64,000 nt of DNA. Source: Muribaculaceae bacterium. GTDB taxonomy: Bacteria > Bacteroidota > Bacteroidia > Bacteroidales > Muribaculaceae. Shown here one piece after another: positions 43,594 through 50,976 of the stretch. Made by a program: the position numbers and the translations under genes. Each line of letters opens with the position of its first letter. Within the stretch, counting starts at the first letter, position 1. The DNA is taken from positions 62,001 through 126,000 of the forward strand of contig VSPG01000002.1 in the NCBI GenBank assembly GCA_009775265.1, given 5' to 3'. The notes beneath the pieces are model-generated. The model was not told where the DNA came from. It ran no database searches and saw only the letters and a program-made list of their open reading frames with translations.

Positions 43594-43748
43594 GCGTTCT
43601 CAGTTCTTAGGAGTTCTACACGGGTGATAGAGTGATACTCACTCCTGATTTCGCACTCGGCCTCTTGGCGGCTGTTCGCTCTGACCCAGGCATTGAAGCC
43701 ATCATCGGGGTCATAGGTCGTATAGACCCGAAAAACATACTTTTTCAT
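43590..43748 (-). CDS. Small protein (52 residues)
   Basis: MKKYVFRVYTTYDPDDGFNA, then WVRANSRQEAECEIRSEYHS and a short end. A beta-beta-alpha type pattern with RQEAECEI. The ATG at 43748 follows the leader element variant (43758-43773) by 10 bases, and the stop overlaps the DUF3560 start (TGA at 43590-43592). Good packing supports it. Function unknown. Confidence 0.65.
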   Translation of the reverse strand: MKKYVFRVYTTYDPDDGFNAWVRANSRQEAECEIRSEYHSITRVELLRTENA

Positions 43749-43771
43749 TCTCGTTGGTTTTATGGTTTGAC

Positions 43772-44155
43772 TTATGCTATATCTTCAAGGACTTTGTCAA
43801 GAGAACTCCAAAGCTCTTTCACGTCATCCTCGCTAAATTCGGTTTCCTCATCGGTGTCTTCATCATAGTGAGAGGCGGTAATTTCCGTAACCTCGCCCCA
43901 TGCTTTCCGAAGATCGCAGCTCGGTGGAGTCCAATAATCACCGGGGTCATTATCCCACTCTCCACAGCACTCATAGGTAACTTCAATGAGCCAGCCATCT
44001 TCCTCATAGCAGAAGTAGTTGGTGGTTGAGTCATCGCATCGTCCCCATCCATCCTCGTCTTGTTCGTAGTAGGACTCTCCGATTTCGTGGTCTTGGCTTG
44101 CGAGCAGGTCTACAAGTGTAGGAATGAGAGTGTTGAGGTCGGATATTGTTTTCAT
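43772..44155 (-). CDS. Strongly acidic early protein
   Basis: 127 residues with roughly 37 Asp/Glu and only about 6 Lys/Arg, plus many Trp/Tyr and four Cys in the middle (CCGEW). Directly under promoter module P2. The charge and size are what DNA-mimic antirestriction proteins have, but no family match is recognised, so this is inference. Confidence 0.65.
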   Translation of the reverse strand: MKTISDLNTLIPTLVDLLASQDHEIGESYYEQDEDGWGRCDDSTTNYFCYEEDGWLIEVTYECCGEWDNDPGDYWTPPSCDLRKAWGEVTEITASHYDEDTDEETEFSEDDVKELWSSLDKVLEDIA

Positions 44156-44166
44156 CTCTTTGGCGA

Positions 44167-44280
44167 TTTTATTGGTTTGACTTGTGGAGATTGTATCTCC
44201 CTTACACCTGTAAAGTTAGGGCAGTGAAACTGGTTTTGCAATCAGAATGGCCACCATTTTAGCACCTTAACGTTTGTCAA
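44167..44280 (-). promoter_or_regulatory. Phased-repeat promoter module P2
   Basis: Minus strand: ATTG (44242-44239), 20 bp, TAACTTTA (44218-44211), leader element 44183-44167, ATG 44155. Upstream motif copies (plus strand) CACCATTTT at 44252 and CACCTTAAC at 44263, 11 bp apart, the first 13 bp from the -33 box. The region continues to the end of the next gene at 44287. The TSS-to-leader stretch is almost identical to P1. Confidence 0.8.
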
Positions 44281-44286
44281 GAAAAG

Positions 44287-45054
44287 TCAAGGCTGAGAAC
44301 TCTCGGAGGCATCTTCTTCGGCCATGATGACATCAACAATGCTATGGCATCGGTTGGCGAGGACTTTCACACACAATGCCATTGTGTCGGTGATCTTCAT
44401 AATCTGGCCGAATGACTCGGCAATATCCATGCACAGCACAGAAATCAGGAAGCAATATGGGTCCTGCTTCCGGCAGCATGGTTTATTAATTCGATCGGCT
44501 ATAACCTTATCCATATTCTTGTCGAAATCCTCTACGAATGTGAGTATCATCCGCACGAGGGCCACACGCGCCGGAATCTCTTTATGAGGGTGGCCGACAT
44601 ACTGCCGGGCAGCCTCGTTGGTAAACGTACACCAGCACTTGAACAAGTCTAACTCAACGCTCTTGCGCAACCGCTCCAGATAGTTCTGATAGGAGTACCA
44701 TGCGCGACCATAACTCTTACGGAGTTCAAAGTTATACTCGTCGATACACTTGCGCATCTCTCGGTTGTGCCGCTTATACTCAGAGAGCCGATTGTCCCGG
44801 CAATACTTGATAAACGCCTCGGCCTGCTCCAAGGCCAGAGCCGTAAGCATCTGCGGTATGAAATTCATCAGCACGGCCTCTCTCGCTCCGAACAGCTTGA
44901 CGCACTCGTCAGATGTGAGCGCCTTTTGAGTCTGCGGCTGTCGCTTCTTGATGTTGATGCCGAATGTGTCTGCCGGTGCCGGGATGATGGGTACCGCGTC
45001 TGGAGCGATACCCATCTTTGCCAGCAATCCTTTGTCTAAGGGTGGTAATTCCAT
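44287..45054 (-). CDS. Uncharacterised conserved phage protein
   Basis: 255 residues, helical, basic in the middle (YKRHNREMRKCIDEYNFELR) with CC(R)KQDPYCFLISVLCMD near residue 200. Length and composition suggest a single folded domain. Several cysteines could bind metal but show no zinc-finger spacing. Not recognised. Confidence 0.55.
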   Translation of the reverse strand: MELPPLDKGLLAKMGIAPDAVPIIPAPADTFGINIKKRQPQTQKALTSDECVKLFGAREAVLMNFIPQMLTALALEQAEAFIKYCRDNRLSEYKRHNREMRKCIDEYNFELRKSYGRAWYSYQNYLERLRKSVELDLFKCWCTFTNEAARQYVGHPHKEIPARVALVRMILTFVEDFDKNMDKVIADRINKPCCRKQDPYCFLISVLCMDIAESFGQIMKITDTMALCVKVLANRCHSIVDVIMAEEDASESSQP

Positions 45055-45064
45055 ACAGCGTCAA

Positions 45065-45499
45065 TCAGTAATTGGAAACTGAAACTATTATCCAATCGTT
45101 AGAGAGTATATCGGTCTGCGAGGCGAGCCATCCCGACAGAACTTCTCCATGTTCCGTGAACATACAGATTGTACCGAGGGCCGGGACCTCACCGCCCAAC
45201 TTTTCTACAACAGTGCGGAGAATGGGGTCTTTGCACCACTCTGCTTTGATGATGCCGGCAGGCTTGAGCCATAGGAATGACCCAACACTCCAGTCTTTAC
45301 GTGCCACTTTGCAACCGCGTTTGAGTTTCTCGATAGCCTGACCGAAAGTAAGGTCTTCGGATAACCCATCGCCATTGGCTCCAATATGGTAGCCGTAGAT
45401 TACTGAGGTTTGGATAAGGTCCTCAGCTGCCTTTGCCTCGGGATTGGCATACACAACGCCTCTTGCGTGTTCTTCTGCCAAAAATTCAAGATTTGCCAT
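45065..45499 (-). CDS. Tad2-like anti-Thoeris protein (DUF2829 domain)
   Basis: 144 residues. Residues 49-140 fit the Tad2/DUF2829 pattern: LTFGQAIEKLKRGCKVARKDW, then SFLWLKPAG and, near the end, GWLASQTDILSNDW, the family's (P)WxxSxxDxxxxDW signature. Tad2 proteins bind and sequester the Thoeris signal 1''-3' gcADPR. The first 45 residues are an extra, less typical segment (EEHARGVVYANPEAKAA). Lies in an early operon behind a promoter module. Confidence is high for the fold, moderate for the ligand. Confidence 0.8.
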   Translation of the reverse strand: MANLEFLAEEHARGVVYANPEAKAAEDLIQTSVIYGYHIGANGDGLSEDLTFGQAIEKLKRGCKVARKDWSVGSFLWLKPAGIIKAEWCKDPILRTVVEKLGGEVPALGTICMFTEHGEVLSGWLASQTDILSNDWIIVSVSNY

Positions 45500-45531
45500 T
45501 TGTTGTGTTGTTTAAAATAAAGCGGCCCGGA

Positions 45532-46101
45532 CTATGAGTCCGAACCGTCGAAAAGATTTGTAGGTGGTGGAGGAACGAGGTCATCGAACAGACCGGGAAC
45601 TCTCGGCTGTAACGCCTCGTATTCATCTCTGAAAAATTCCTCCTTTGTCCGATTATACTTCTTGCCTTTTGCCGTGTGGACATCGTAAGTATAATCAGGT
45701 ATGGGGATAGGATAGCGGCGCACATCTTCAATCCAATGCTCCACGTCCACCATTTTGTGGTCATAGATGAAGTTTTGAAGATGATCCGCGTCTCGGTTCT
45801 TGCGGCACTCGCATAAGAGAAGCACCGCTTTGCTCACGAAAATACGACCTTTGCCTTCGGGATGGTTTTTGTTGACTAACTCATGCCCTTGCCATAAGGC
45901 TTCAATCTCTGAGGTGATGAGTCCGTAGCAGTCCTCTGCGCTGATAGTGAACAGCCGCTTCCAAACATAGTCACGGAAGCCGGAATGCCATAGCTCCAGA
46001 GCGAAGAACCCGGCCACTCGGGCATCAGCCCGTCGGATGGCCTTCTGCATCGCGCTGCTCACCTCAAAGAAATTATATCCTGATACAGTTCTTTTTATCA
46101 T
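45532..46101 (-). CDS. RarA/MgsA C-terminal-domain-like protein without the ATPase
   Basis: 189 residues. SSAMQKAIRRADARVAGFFA, then WKRLFTISAEDCYGL, match the RarA/WRNIP1 C-terminal pattern (sAlqKsIRgsDxxAA...RRLxxiAxEDiG). The end (YDVHTAKGKKYNRTKEEFF) is also like the tail of that domain. There is no AAA+ module. In RarA this domain tetramerises and supports replication-fork functions; a stand-alone copy could act as an interaction or clamp-loader-linked factor. Confidence 0.65.
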   Translation of the reverse strand: MIKRTVSGYNFFEVSSAMQKAIRRADARVAGFFALELWHSGFRDYVWKRLFTISAEDCYGLITSEIEALWQGHELVNKNHPEGKGRIFVSKAVLLLCECRKNRDADHLQNFIYDHKMVDVEHWIEDVRRYPIPIPDYTYDVHTAKGKKYNRTKEEFFRDEYEALQPRVPGLFDDLVPPPPTNLFDGSDS

Positions 46102-46117
46102 AACTAATTGATATTAT

Positions 46118-46215
46118 TATGTTTTATACTGTAAAGGTAATTCAGATGAGCAAGAGATGCAATCAGATTGAACACCATTTTTACACCATTTTTGCTCACC
46201 GAAATACCTTTCAGA
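46118..46215 (-). promoter_or_regulatory. Phased-repeat promoter module P5
   Basis: Minus strand: ATTG (46163-46160), 20 bp, TACCTTTA (46139-46132). Plus-strand motif copies CACCATTTT at 46173 and 46184, 11 bp apart, the first 13 bp from the -33 box; the upstream part lies over the end of the glycosyltransferase gene. Unlike the other four modules it has no leader element before the ATG at 46101. Confidence 0.75.
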
Positions 46216-46966
46216 ATTTGAACTGTGCCGTGATATTGTACTGGACGAGTTGCTTGGTCTTGTCCTTGCCGTTGTTGGTGGCGCCTTTGAGGTTGATGCT
46301 GTCACCGAAATGCTTTTTGATGAACAAAATGCTCCGGCGCTCCTCGTCCTGGTTCCTGAAGGCGGCCAGCCCTCCAGCATTGACAAAGGTGCCTTTCTGG
46401 GCGAAATTGTAGCGCAAGTCGGTGAGGATTCTGCGCTCTTTGTATTTCATGTAGCAGCTTATCCAAAAGTCCTCTTTGAGCCGGATTTCCTCGTTCCACC
46501 ATACGTTCTTGTTGTAGCGGACACCATACGCGCAACCGGTGATCATCTTCATCAGCGAGTAGTAACCCCACTCGTTATACATCACCGGGGAGATTGCCGA
46601 GGTGAAGCCGAACAGGTGAATATCGAGCATACACGCCAACTCATACAGCGACTCGATGATGCGGGTTATCTCGTCGGGGTCGCGGATTACGCCCGGCTCT
46701 CCTTTCTCGACAAAGAGCGTCTTGACGACATGGACGTCATCGTCAAGCATCATAAGATTTCCGAAATGCCGGGCCATCCAATTTCGTTTCGGTATCAGGC
46801 CTATCACATCATCAGGGTGCGTCACTATCTCGCACTCCGGATTGTACTCCCGATAGATGTCTGCCTGACTCTCGGCCACGCAGATGATAGGATTGTTAAC
46901 GAGTTTCTTTGAGAAAACTCGGTCGTGCCGCTTGTGGGAGGGTATGACAATTTTCAGGTCGCTCAT
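46211..46966 (-). CDS. TAGT/GREB1-like glycosyltransferase (predicted DNA-base modifier)
   Basis: 251 residues. MSDLKIVIPSHKR, KRNWMARHF and LMMLDDDVHVV (Asp75-Asp77) give a GT-A fold with a DDD-type metal and sugar-nucleotide site. The pattern (P)SxxR...KRN...(L)DDD is that of TET-associated glycosyltransferases predicted from phage genomes to glycosylate modified bases. It overlaps a ParB-like gene by 4 bases. Other GT-A functions cannot be excluded. Confidence 0.68.
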   Translation of the reverse strand: MSDLKIVIPSHKRHDRVFSKKLVNNPIICVAESQADIYREYNPECEIVTHPDDVIGLIPKRNWMARHFGNLMMLDDDVHVVKTLFVEKGEPGVIRDPDEITRIIESLYELACMLDIHLFGFTSAISPVMYNEWGYYSLMKMITGCAYGVRYNKNVWWNEEIRLKEDFWISCYMKYKERRILTDLRYNFAQKGTFVNAGGLAAFRNQDEERRSILFIKKHFGDSINLKGATNNGKDKTKQLVQYNITAQFKF

Positions 46967-47619
46967 TTTTTCTCGCCCTCCAGTGCGACACGGACATCTC
47001 TAACGTCAATCACATTGCTCTTGCTCACCTTGCCGGTCTTGTAGGATTTCATCCTCTGCATTCCGAGCCTCTCACGGAGCCAGTTGCTGTCGACCTCACT
47101 GGCCGACTGGATGATGAACAGCTCGTGCCGCTCATCATACTTGGGAACGAGAGGATAGACGGCGGTTTCATCGGTGATGGAGTCGAACCGTTCCTTGAAC
47201 TCATCGACAGGCTTCTCCGGGGCGAACTCAACGCCCCAGCCCTGCAACTCATCTTTGTCCCATTCGTTGAGCATCACGTCCTTGTCATTCTCGCCGAAAC
47301 TCACATTGTCCTTTGTGGCGTATTCGCGCAACTTCTTTACGTCGGTTTCAGGGTCAAGGACTTTACAGGGAAGCTCTTTGTAGCCGAGTTCCTTGCAAGC
47401 CCTCAAACGCAAATTGCCACAAACGACTAAATAGCGTCCTTCGGCATAAGGATAGACAATCAGCTCACGAAGCTCAAGCATCTCCGGGGACTCGGCAATG
47501 CTCTTTTTCATCGCTTCATACCGGTAGTCCCGAAAGAACCGGGGATTCTTCGGGAGTCCCGATAGTTGCCCCTTGTTGAAATCAAGGAGGCTGATAGGAA
47601 TAATTGTTATTTCTGCCAT
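46963..47619 (-). CDS. ParB-like nuclease-domain protein
   Basis: 218 residues. LRELIVYPYAEGRYLVVCGN then LRLRACKELGYKELPCKVL is the ParB/Srx catalytic core (GNxRxxAxxxLG, residues about 68-84). The rest is specific to phage ParB-like proteins. Such proteins occur beside base-modifying enzymes in phages and may be CTP- or DNA-binding. No helix-turn-helix domain visible. Confidence 0.85.
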   Translation of the reverse strand: MAEITIIPISLLDFNKGQLSGLPKNPRFFRDYRYEAMKKSIAESPEMLELRELIVYPYAEGRYLVVCGNLRLRACKELGYKELPCKVLDPETDVKKLREYATKDNVSFGENDKDVMLNEWDKDELQGWGVEFAPEKPVDEFKERFDSITDETAVYPLVPKYDERHELFIIQSASEVDSNWLRERLGMQRMKSYKTGKVSKSNVIDVRDVRVALEGEKK

Positions 47620-47665
47620 GACTAAACATCATCATTAAAACATCATCATTAGCCACACACGAAAC

Positions 47666-47959
47666 CTACAATTTGGCTGATTCTTGCTCCAGCGTGTCGC
47701 GGAGCAGTTGCTCGACATTCTTACACCCGATGCGTTCAAGGTATGTAAGACTGGCAATAATGACCTCGGCGGCTGCTACCTCTTTCTCGCTCCAGCCATC
47801 GACGGACTCGCTTGAAAAGCTCGTCGCATCGTACAGCTCTCGCCATTTCCGGGAAATCTCGTATAGAGATACCCGTGAGGAACTCGTCTCGGTTATTTTG
47901 CCGCCTTCAATCGCAACCTGAACACATTGGGCTGCAAATCTTCTCAGCGGTATTGCCAT
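47666..47959 (-). CDS. Uncharacterised small protein
   Basis: 97 residues: MAIPLRRFAAQCVQVAIEGG, then DGWSEKEVAAAEVIIASLTY and a helical end. Mostly helical. No recognised domain. The gap before it (47960-48046) holds nothing. Confidence 0.55.
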   Translation of the reverse strand: MAIPLRRFAAQCVQVAIEGGKITETSSSRVSLYEISRKWRELYDATSFSSESVDGWSEKEVAAAEVIIASLTYLERIGCKNVEQLLRDTLEQESAKL

Positions 47960-48046
47960 TTGTGATGAGTTTTGGGTTTGTGAATGACTGGTTAATACAC
48001 ACGGTTCAGGAGCGGGGAGGCGATTTGTTCAACTGTTTCATGTCGG

Positions 48047-48250
48047 TTAATGTTTCTTCACGCGAAATGCAAGCACGCAAAAGGAGATGACTGCAAGCAC
48101 CACTACGAGTGCCACAACAATCCAGAGTGGCGATGTAATCCACCACCAGGACCACGTTACAAGGTTCGTCAGCTTCAGAATTAGAAACACGACGAACACG
48201 ACAACAGGCAGACTTAGGCCGATTGCCGGGGAGGGGTTCTTTTTTTCCAT
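48047..48250 (-). CDS. Two-helix membrane protein with TWSWWW motif
   Basis: 67 residues from the ATG at 48250; the frame is open to 48385 but the upstream part is inside the next gene. Hydrophobic segments at 9-27 and 39-60 with LVTWSWWWITSPLWI between. The (D/T)WSWWWxxxPLW pattern recurs in bacterial and phage proteins named transmembrane Fragile-X-F-like. Function unknown; a small inner-membrane or superinfection-exclusion role is conceivable. Confidence 0.6.
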   Translation of the reverse strand: MEKKNPSPAIGLSLPVVVFVVFLILKLTNLVTWSWWWITSPLWIVVALVVVLAVISFCVLAFRVKKH

Positions 48251-48257
48251 ATTCTTA

Positions 48258-50903
48258 TTATTTGGTTTGAAGTTCTGCTGGCAACTCCTCATTGTCATCC
48301 TCAGCATTCTCTTCGTCGAGGAAATCAAACAATGACGGAGCTTCCTTTTTATTAGCGGCCTGGGCGCAATACTGAGCACCATCAAGGAAATATGTCGGCG
48401 AGAGTTCTATGCCCCAGCCCTTGCGGCCCTTGTTGAGCGCACAGTAGGGAACCGTCATCAGACCACCGAATGGGTCAAGCACAACATCACCGGGATTACT
48501 CATCTGGTCAATCACACGGTTCACTATATCGAATTGCAGTGGGCATAGGTGTTGTTCCTTACCCTTGACAGACTGAATGGTGTTGAGGGTTCGCATACGG
48601 GCGATGTCAGACCAAACATCATCCGTCCAACTCCCGGGCTGGAGCAGCATGAAGCCCGTAGGCAGTTTGCCGTGCAGCTCCAGTTCTTCAGCGATCTTCA
48701 CGACATAATCATAATCCCACACATTGGTGAGAGTGTACCGGCGAAAGTATCGGTAAATAGCCTTGTGGTCCATCTTCGCTATCTCCTCGGGAGTCATAAG
48801 ACGGTCGCCGGAGGATCGAGTGTAGCCGTGGGCATCCATCTGCCAGCGGGCGCGGCTGTACCCGTCAGGATTATCCCACTGCCGCGTCTGCTCGTTCCAC
48901 CACTTCTTATCCTTGACAACAGGGATATCCGCGTAAGCGTTGGTGCGGTCTGTGGCTGGCTTACGGAAGATGAGAAGATACTCCGGCATACCGACACCCA
49001 TTTTGGTGCCGTCCTTGCACTGCTCAGTCCATCCGAGACGATATGTCTGATTGTTCTCCCTGACTACATCGGTAACGATGGTTTTCATGCCCATGTAGGC
49101 AAACCCGTGTCGGGTGTAATGGGCGATGCATTCGCAGTGGAATGGATAGACCGTCTGGCATCCCATACCGCTGAGACCCATTGGCACGATGCGGTCTTTG
49201 ACATGGATAATGGCCATGCGGCCCGGCTGGAGTACTCTGAACAGATTGGGGGTGAGGAAATCCATCTGCTTGAAAAACTCCTCGTTGCTCTCCGAGTGGC
49301 CGAAGTCGGCATAGTTGGGAGAGTATTCGTATTGTGTCGCAAATGGAATAGATGTTACTATGAGGCCAACAGAATTGTCCGGGTAGAGTTCTGTGTTCTG
49401 CAATTCCAGAACATTGTCATTGTTGGCAATGCGGTAGCCATCACCGACAATCTCCACTCGCTCGACACCCATTTTGCGGGCGAGGTGCGCCGCCATCTCC
49501 TTGTGGGAGAGTCCGTATTTCTTTATGATTTCTGTCATGTTGTGAACGAGTTTATTGTGGTTCTGCCACTTGGTTTCAAGAGCCTTGCGGACCCCGCGCT
49601 CTGCCTCAGTGTAGATGAGGTCAACCCTTACGACTTTCGTCTGAAGGAATCGCTGCAAGCGGTGGATTGATTGGATAAAGTCATTGAACTTATAACCTAT
49701 GCCGAGGTATATGGCCCAGGAGCAATGACGCTGAAAGTTACAGCCGGAACCGGCAATGACTGGCTTTGCGGCCAACTCCTGAATACGGCCATAGGAGAAG
49801 TCGAGAATGTTGCGCTCTCGCTTCTCATAGTCCTGGGAGCCGTAGATTGACTTGATTGTCGGAATGGCTTTCTCAATAGCGTGGCGTTCACTTTCAAGGT
49901 CGTGCCAGATGATACGGTGAGCATCGGGATCTTCGGCTCTCAACTCCATCATCTTGGCTATTCGGTCAGGCAGACTCTCGCGTTTTTCTTTGGCTGACTG
50001 TTGCAGGCCCATCGCCTCAGTGGCAAAAAGTATAGGATTGCCGTATTTGTCGACACTTGGCTTAGAGTAGTCCGTCGGTATCTCGTGCCATCGCAAGTCA
50101 AGTTCCGACAGGATATAACCCTCGTCATCGGTTTCATCGCCGGTAATGTCCGAGGGTTTGCTTACGAATAAGGCCCAAGAGGATACCCACAGCCAAAACT
50201 CTTCTTCCTTGTGTGGGTGTAGGGTCAGATTGTCGGCGTGCGTGGAGTCTCGCTTAAAAAAGCGAGTTTTAGCTTGCGACACATCCATGATGCCGAGGAA
50301 GTCGGCATAGGCAAGCAGCTCTATGTAATCGTTAGGTGAGGGTGTGGCGGTTGCCACATAGCGGAACTTGATACGCTCTGCCTGGCGGCGCACCTGCATG
50401 GGGCCGCCATCGCCGGTGAACAGACGCATAAACTCCCGGAATGTCTTTGAGCCTCCGAGACCTCTCAGAACCGATGCCTCGTCAAGGCTGGCTACGACAA
50501 ACAATTCAGGGTCTAATTTGCCGTCTCGGATACTTTCGTAGTTGGTAAGGTATATACCGTCTCCGTCCATCTCTTCAGGGCGACGTATGAATTTAGGTGG
50601 GATAACCCATCCGAGGATGTTCTTGGAGTCCTCAACGAACTCTTGTCTGACCGACAGTGGGCAGACTATCAGTCCGGAGCCATGCCCTACCTTTGTGAGA
50701 GTGAGCCGCACGGCCTCCAGCTGAGTGACGGTCTTATGCAGCCCGAAAGAAGCGAAACACGCCCTCTTGCCACCTTCAACAAGCCACTTTACCATCAGTT
50801 TGTTGTGAGGTTTGAGGTTGGGATTTATTTCGCTCATGTCAACCTTGAAGCCGTAATCCTCGGAGATTTTTATTTTTGATTTGAGAAATTCCTGATACTC
50901 CAT
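48258..50903 (-). CDS. SNF2-like helicase fused to an N6-adenine methyltransferase
   Basis: 881 residues from the ATG at 50903 (an upstream frame to 51023 overlaps another gene). Helicase half: GLIVCPLSVRQEFVEDS, LDEAS, TATPSPND, SIHRLQRFLQTKVVRVDLIY (the arginine-finger-type motif VI is diverged and a clear Walker A is not visible). Methyltransferase half from about residue 520: motif IV VTSIPF (in place of DPPY) and motif I VLDPFGGLMTVPYCA near the end, so motif order is IV then I (permuted, beta class). It may methylate phage DNA during replication or remodel protein-DNA contacts. Confidence 0.85.
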   Translation of the reverse strand: MEYQEFLKSKIKISEDYGFKVDMSEINPNLKPHNKLMVKWLVEGGKRACFASFGLHKTVTQLEAVRLTLTKVGHGSGLIVCPLSVRQEFVEDSKNILGWVIPPKFIRRPEEMDGDGIYLTNYESIRDGKLDPELFVVASLDEASVLRGLGGSKTFREFMRLFTGDGGPMQVRRQAERIKFRYVATATPSPNDYIELLAYADFLGIMDVSQAKTRFFKRDSTHADNLTLHPHKEEEFWLWVSSWALFVSKPSDITGDETDDEGYILSELDLRWHEIPTDYSKPSVDKYGNPILFATEAMGLQQSAKEKRESLPDRIAKMMELRAEDPDAHRIIWHDLESERHAIEKAIPTIKSIYGSQDYEKRERNILDFSYGRIQELAAKPVIAGSGCNFQRHCSWAIYLGIGYKFNDFIQSIHRLQRFLQTKVVRVDLIYTEAERGVRKALETKWQNHNKLVHNMTEIIKKYGLSHKEMAAHLARKMGVERVEIVGDGYRIANNDNVLELQNTELYPDNSVGLIVTSIPFATQYEYSPNYADFGHSESNEEFFKQMDFLTPNLFRVLQPGRMAIIHVKDRIVPMGLSGMGCQTVYPFHCECIAHYTRHGFAYMGMKTIVTDVVRENNQTYRLGWTEQCKDGTKMGVGMPEYLLIFRKPATDRTNAYADIPVVKDKKWWNEQTRQWDNPDGYSRARWQMDAHGYTRSSGDRLMTPEEIAKMDHKAIYRYFRRYTLTNVWDYDYVVKIAEELELHGKLPTGFMLLQPGSWTDDVWSDIARMRTLNTIQSVKGKEQHLCPLQFDIVNRVIDQMSNPGDVVLDPFGGLMTVPYCALNKGRKGWGIELSPTYFLDGAQYCAQAANKKEAPSLFDFLDEENAEDDNEELPAELQTK

Positions 50904-50976
50904 AGTAAAATAGGCGACACCACTCAGAAGATGAGCGGTGCCGCGTTTGGATTGATGATGTGATTGACTCGTTACC

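Noticed and set aside
48549..49670. A 373-codon plus-strand frame
   Set aside because: Antisense to the helicase-methyltransferase fusion; no motif in the plus-strand reading.
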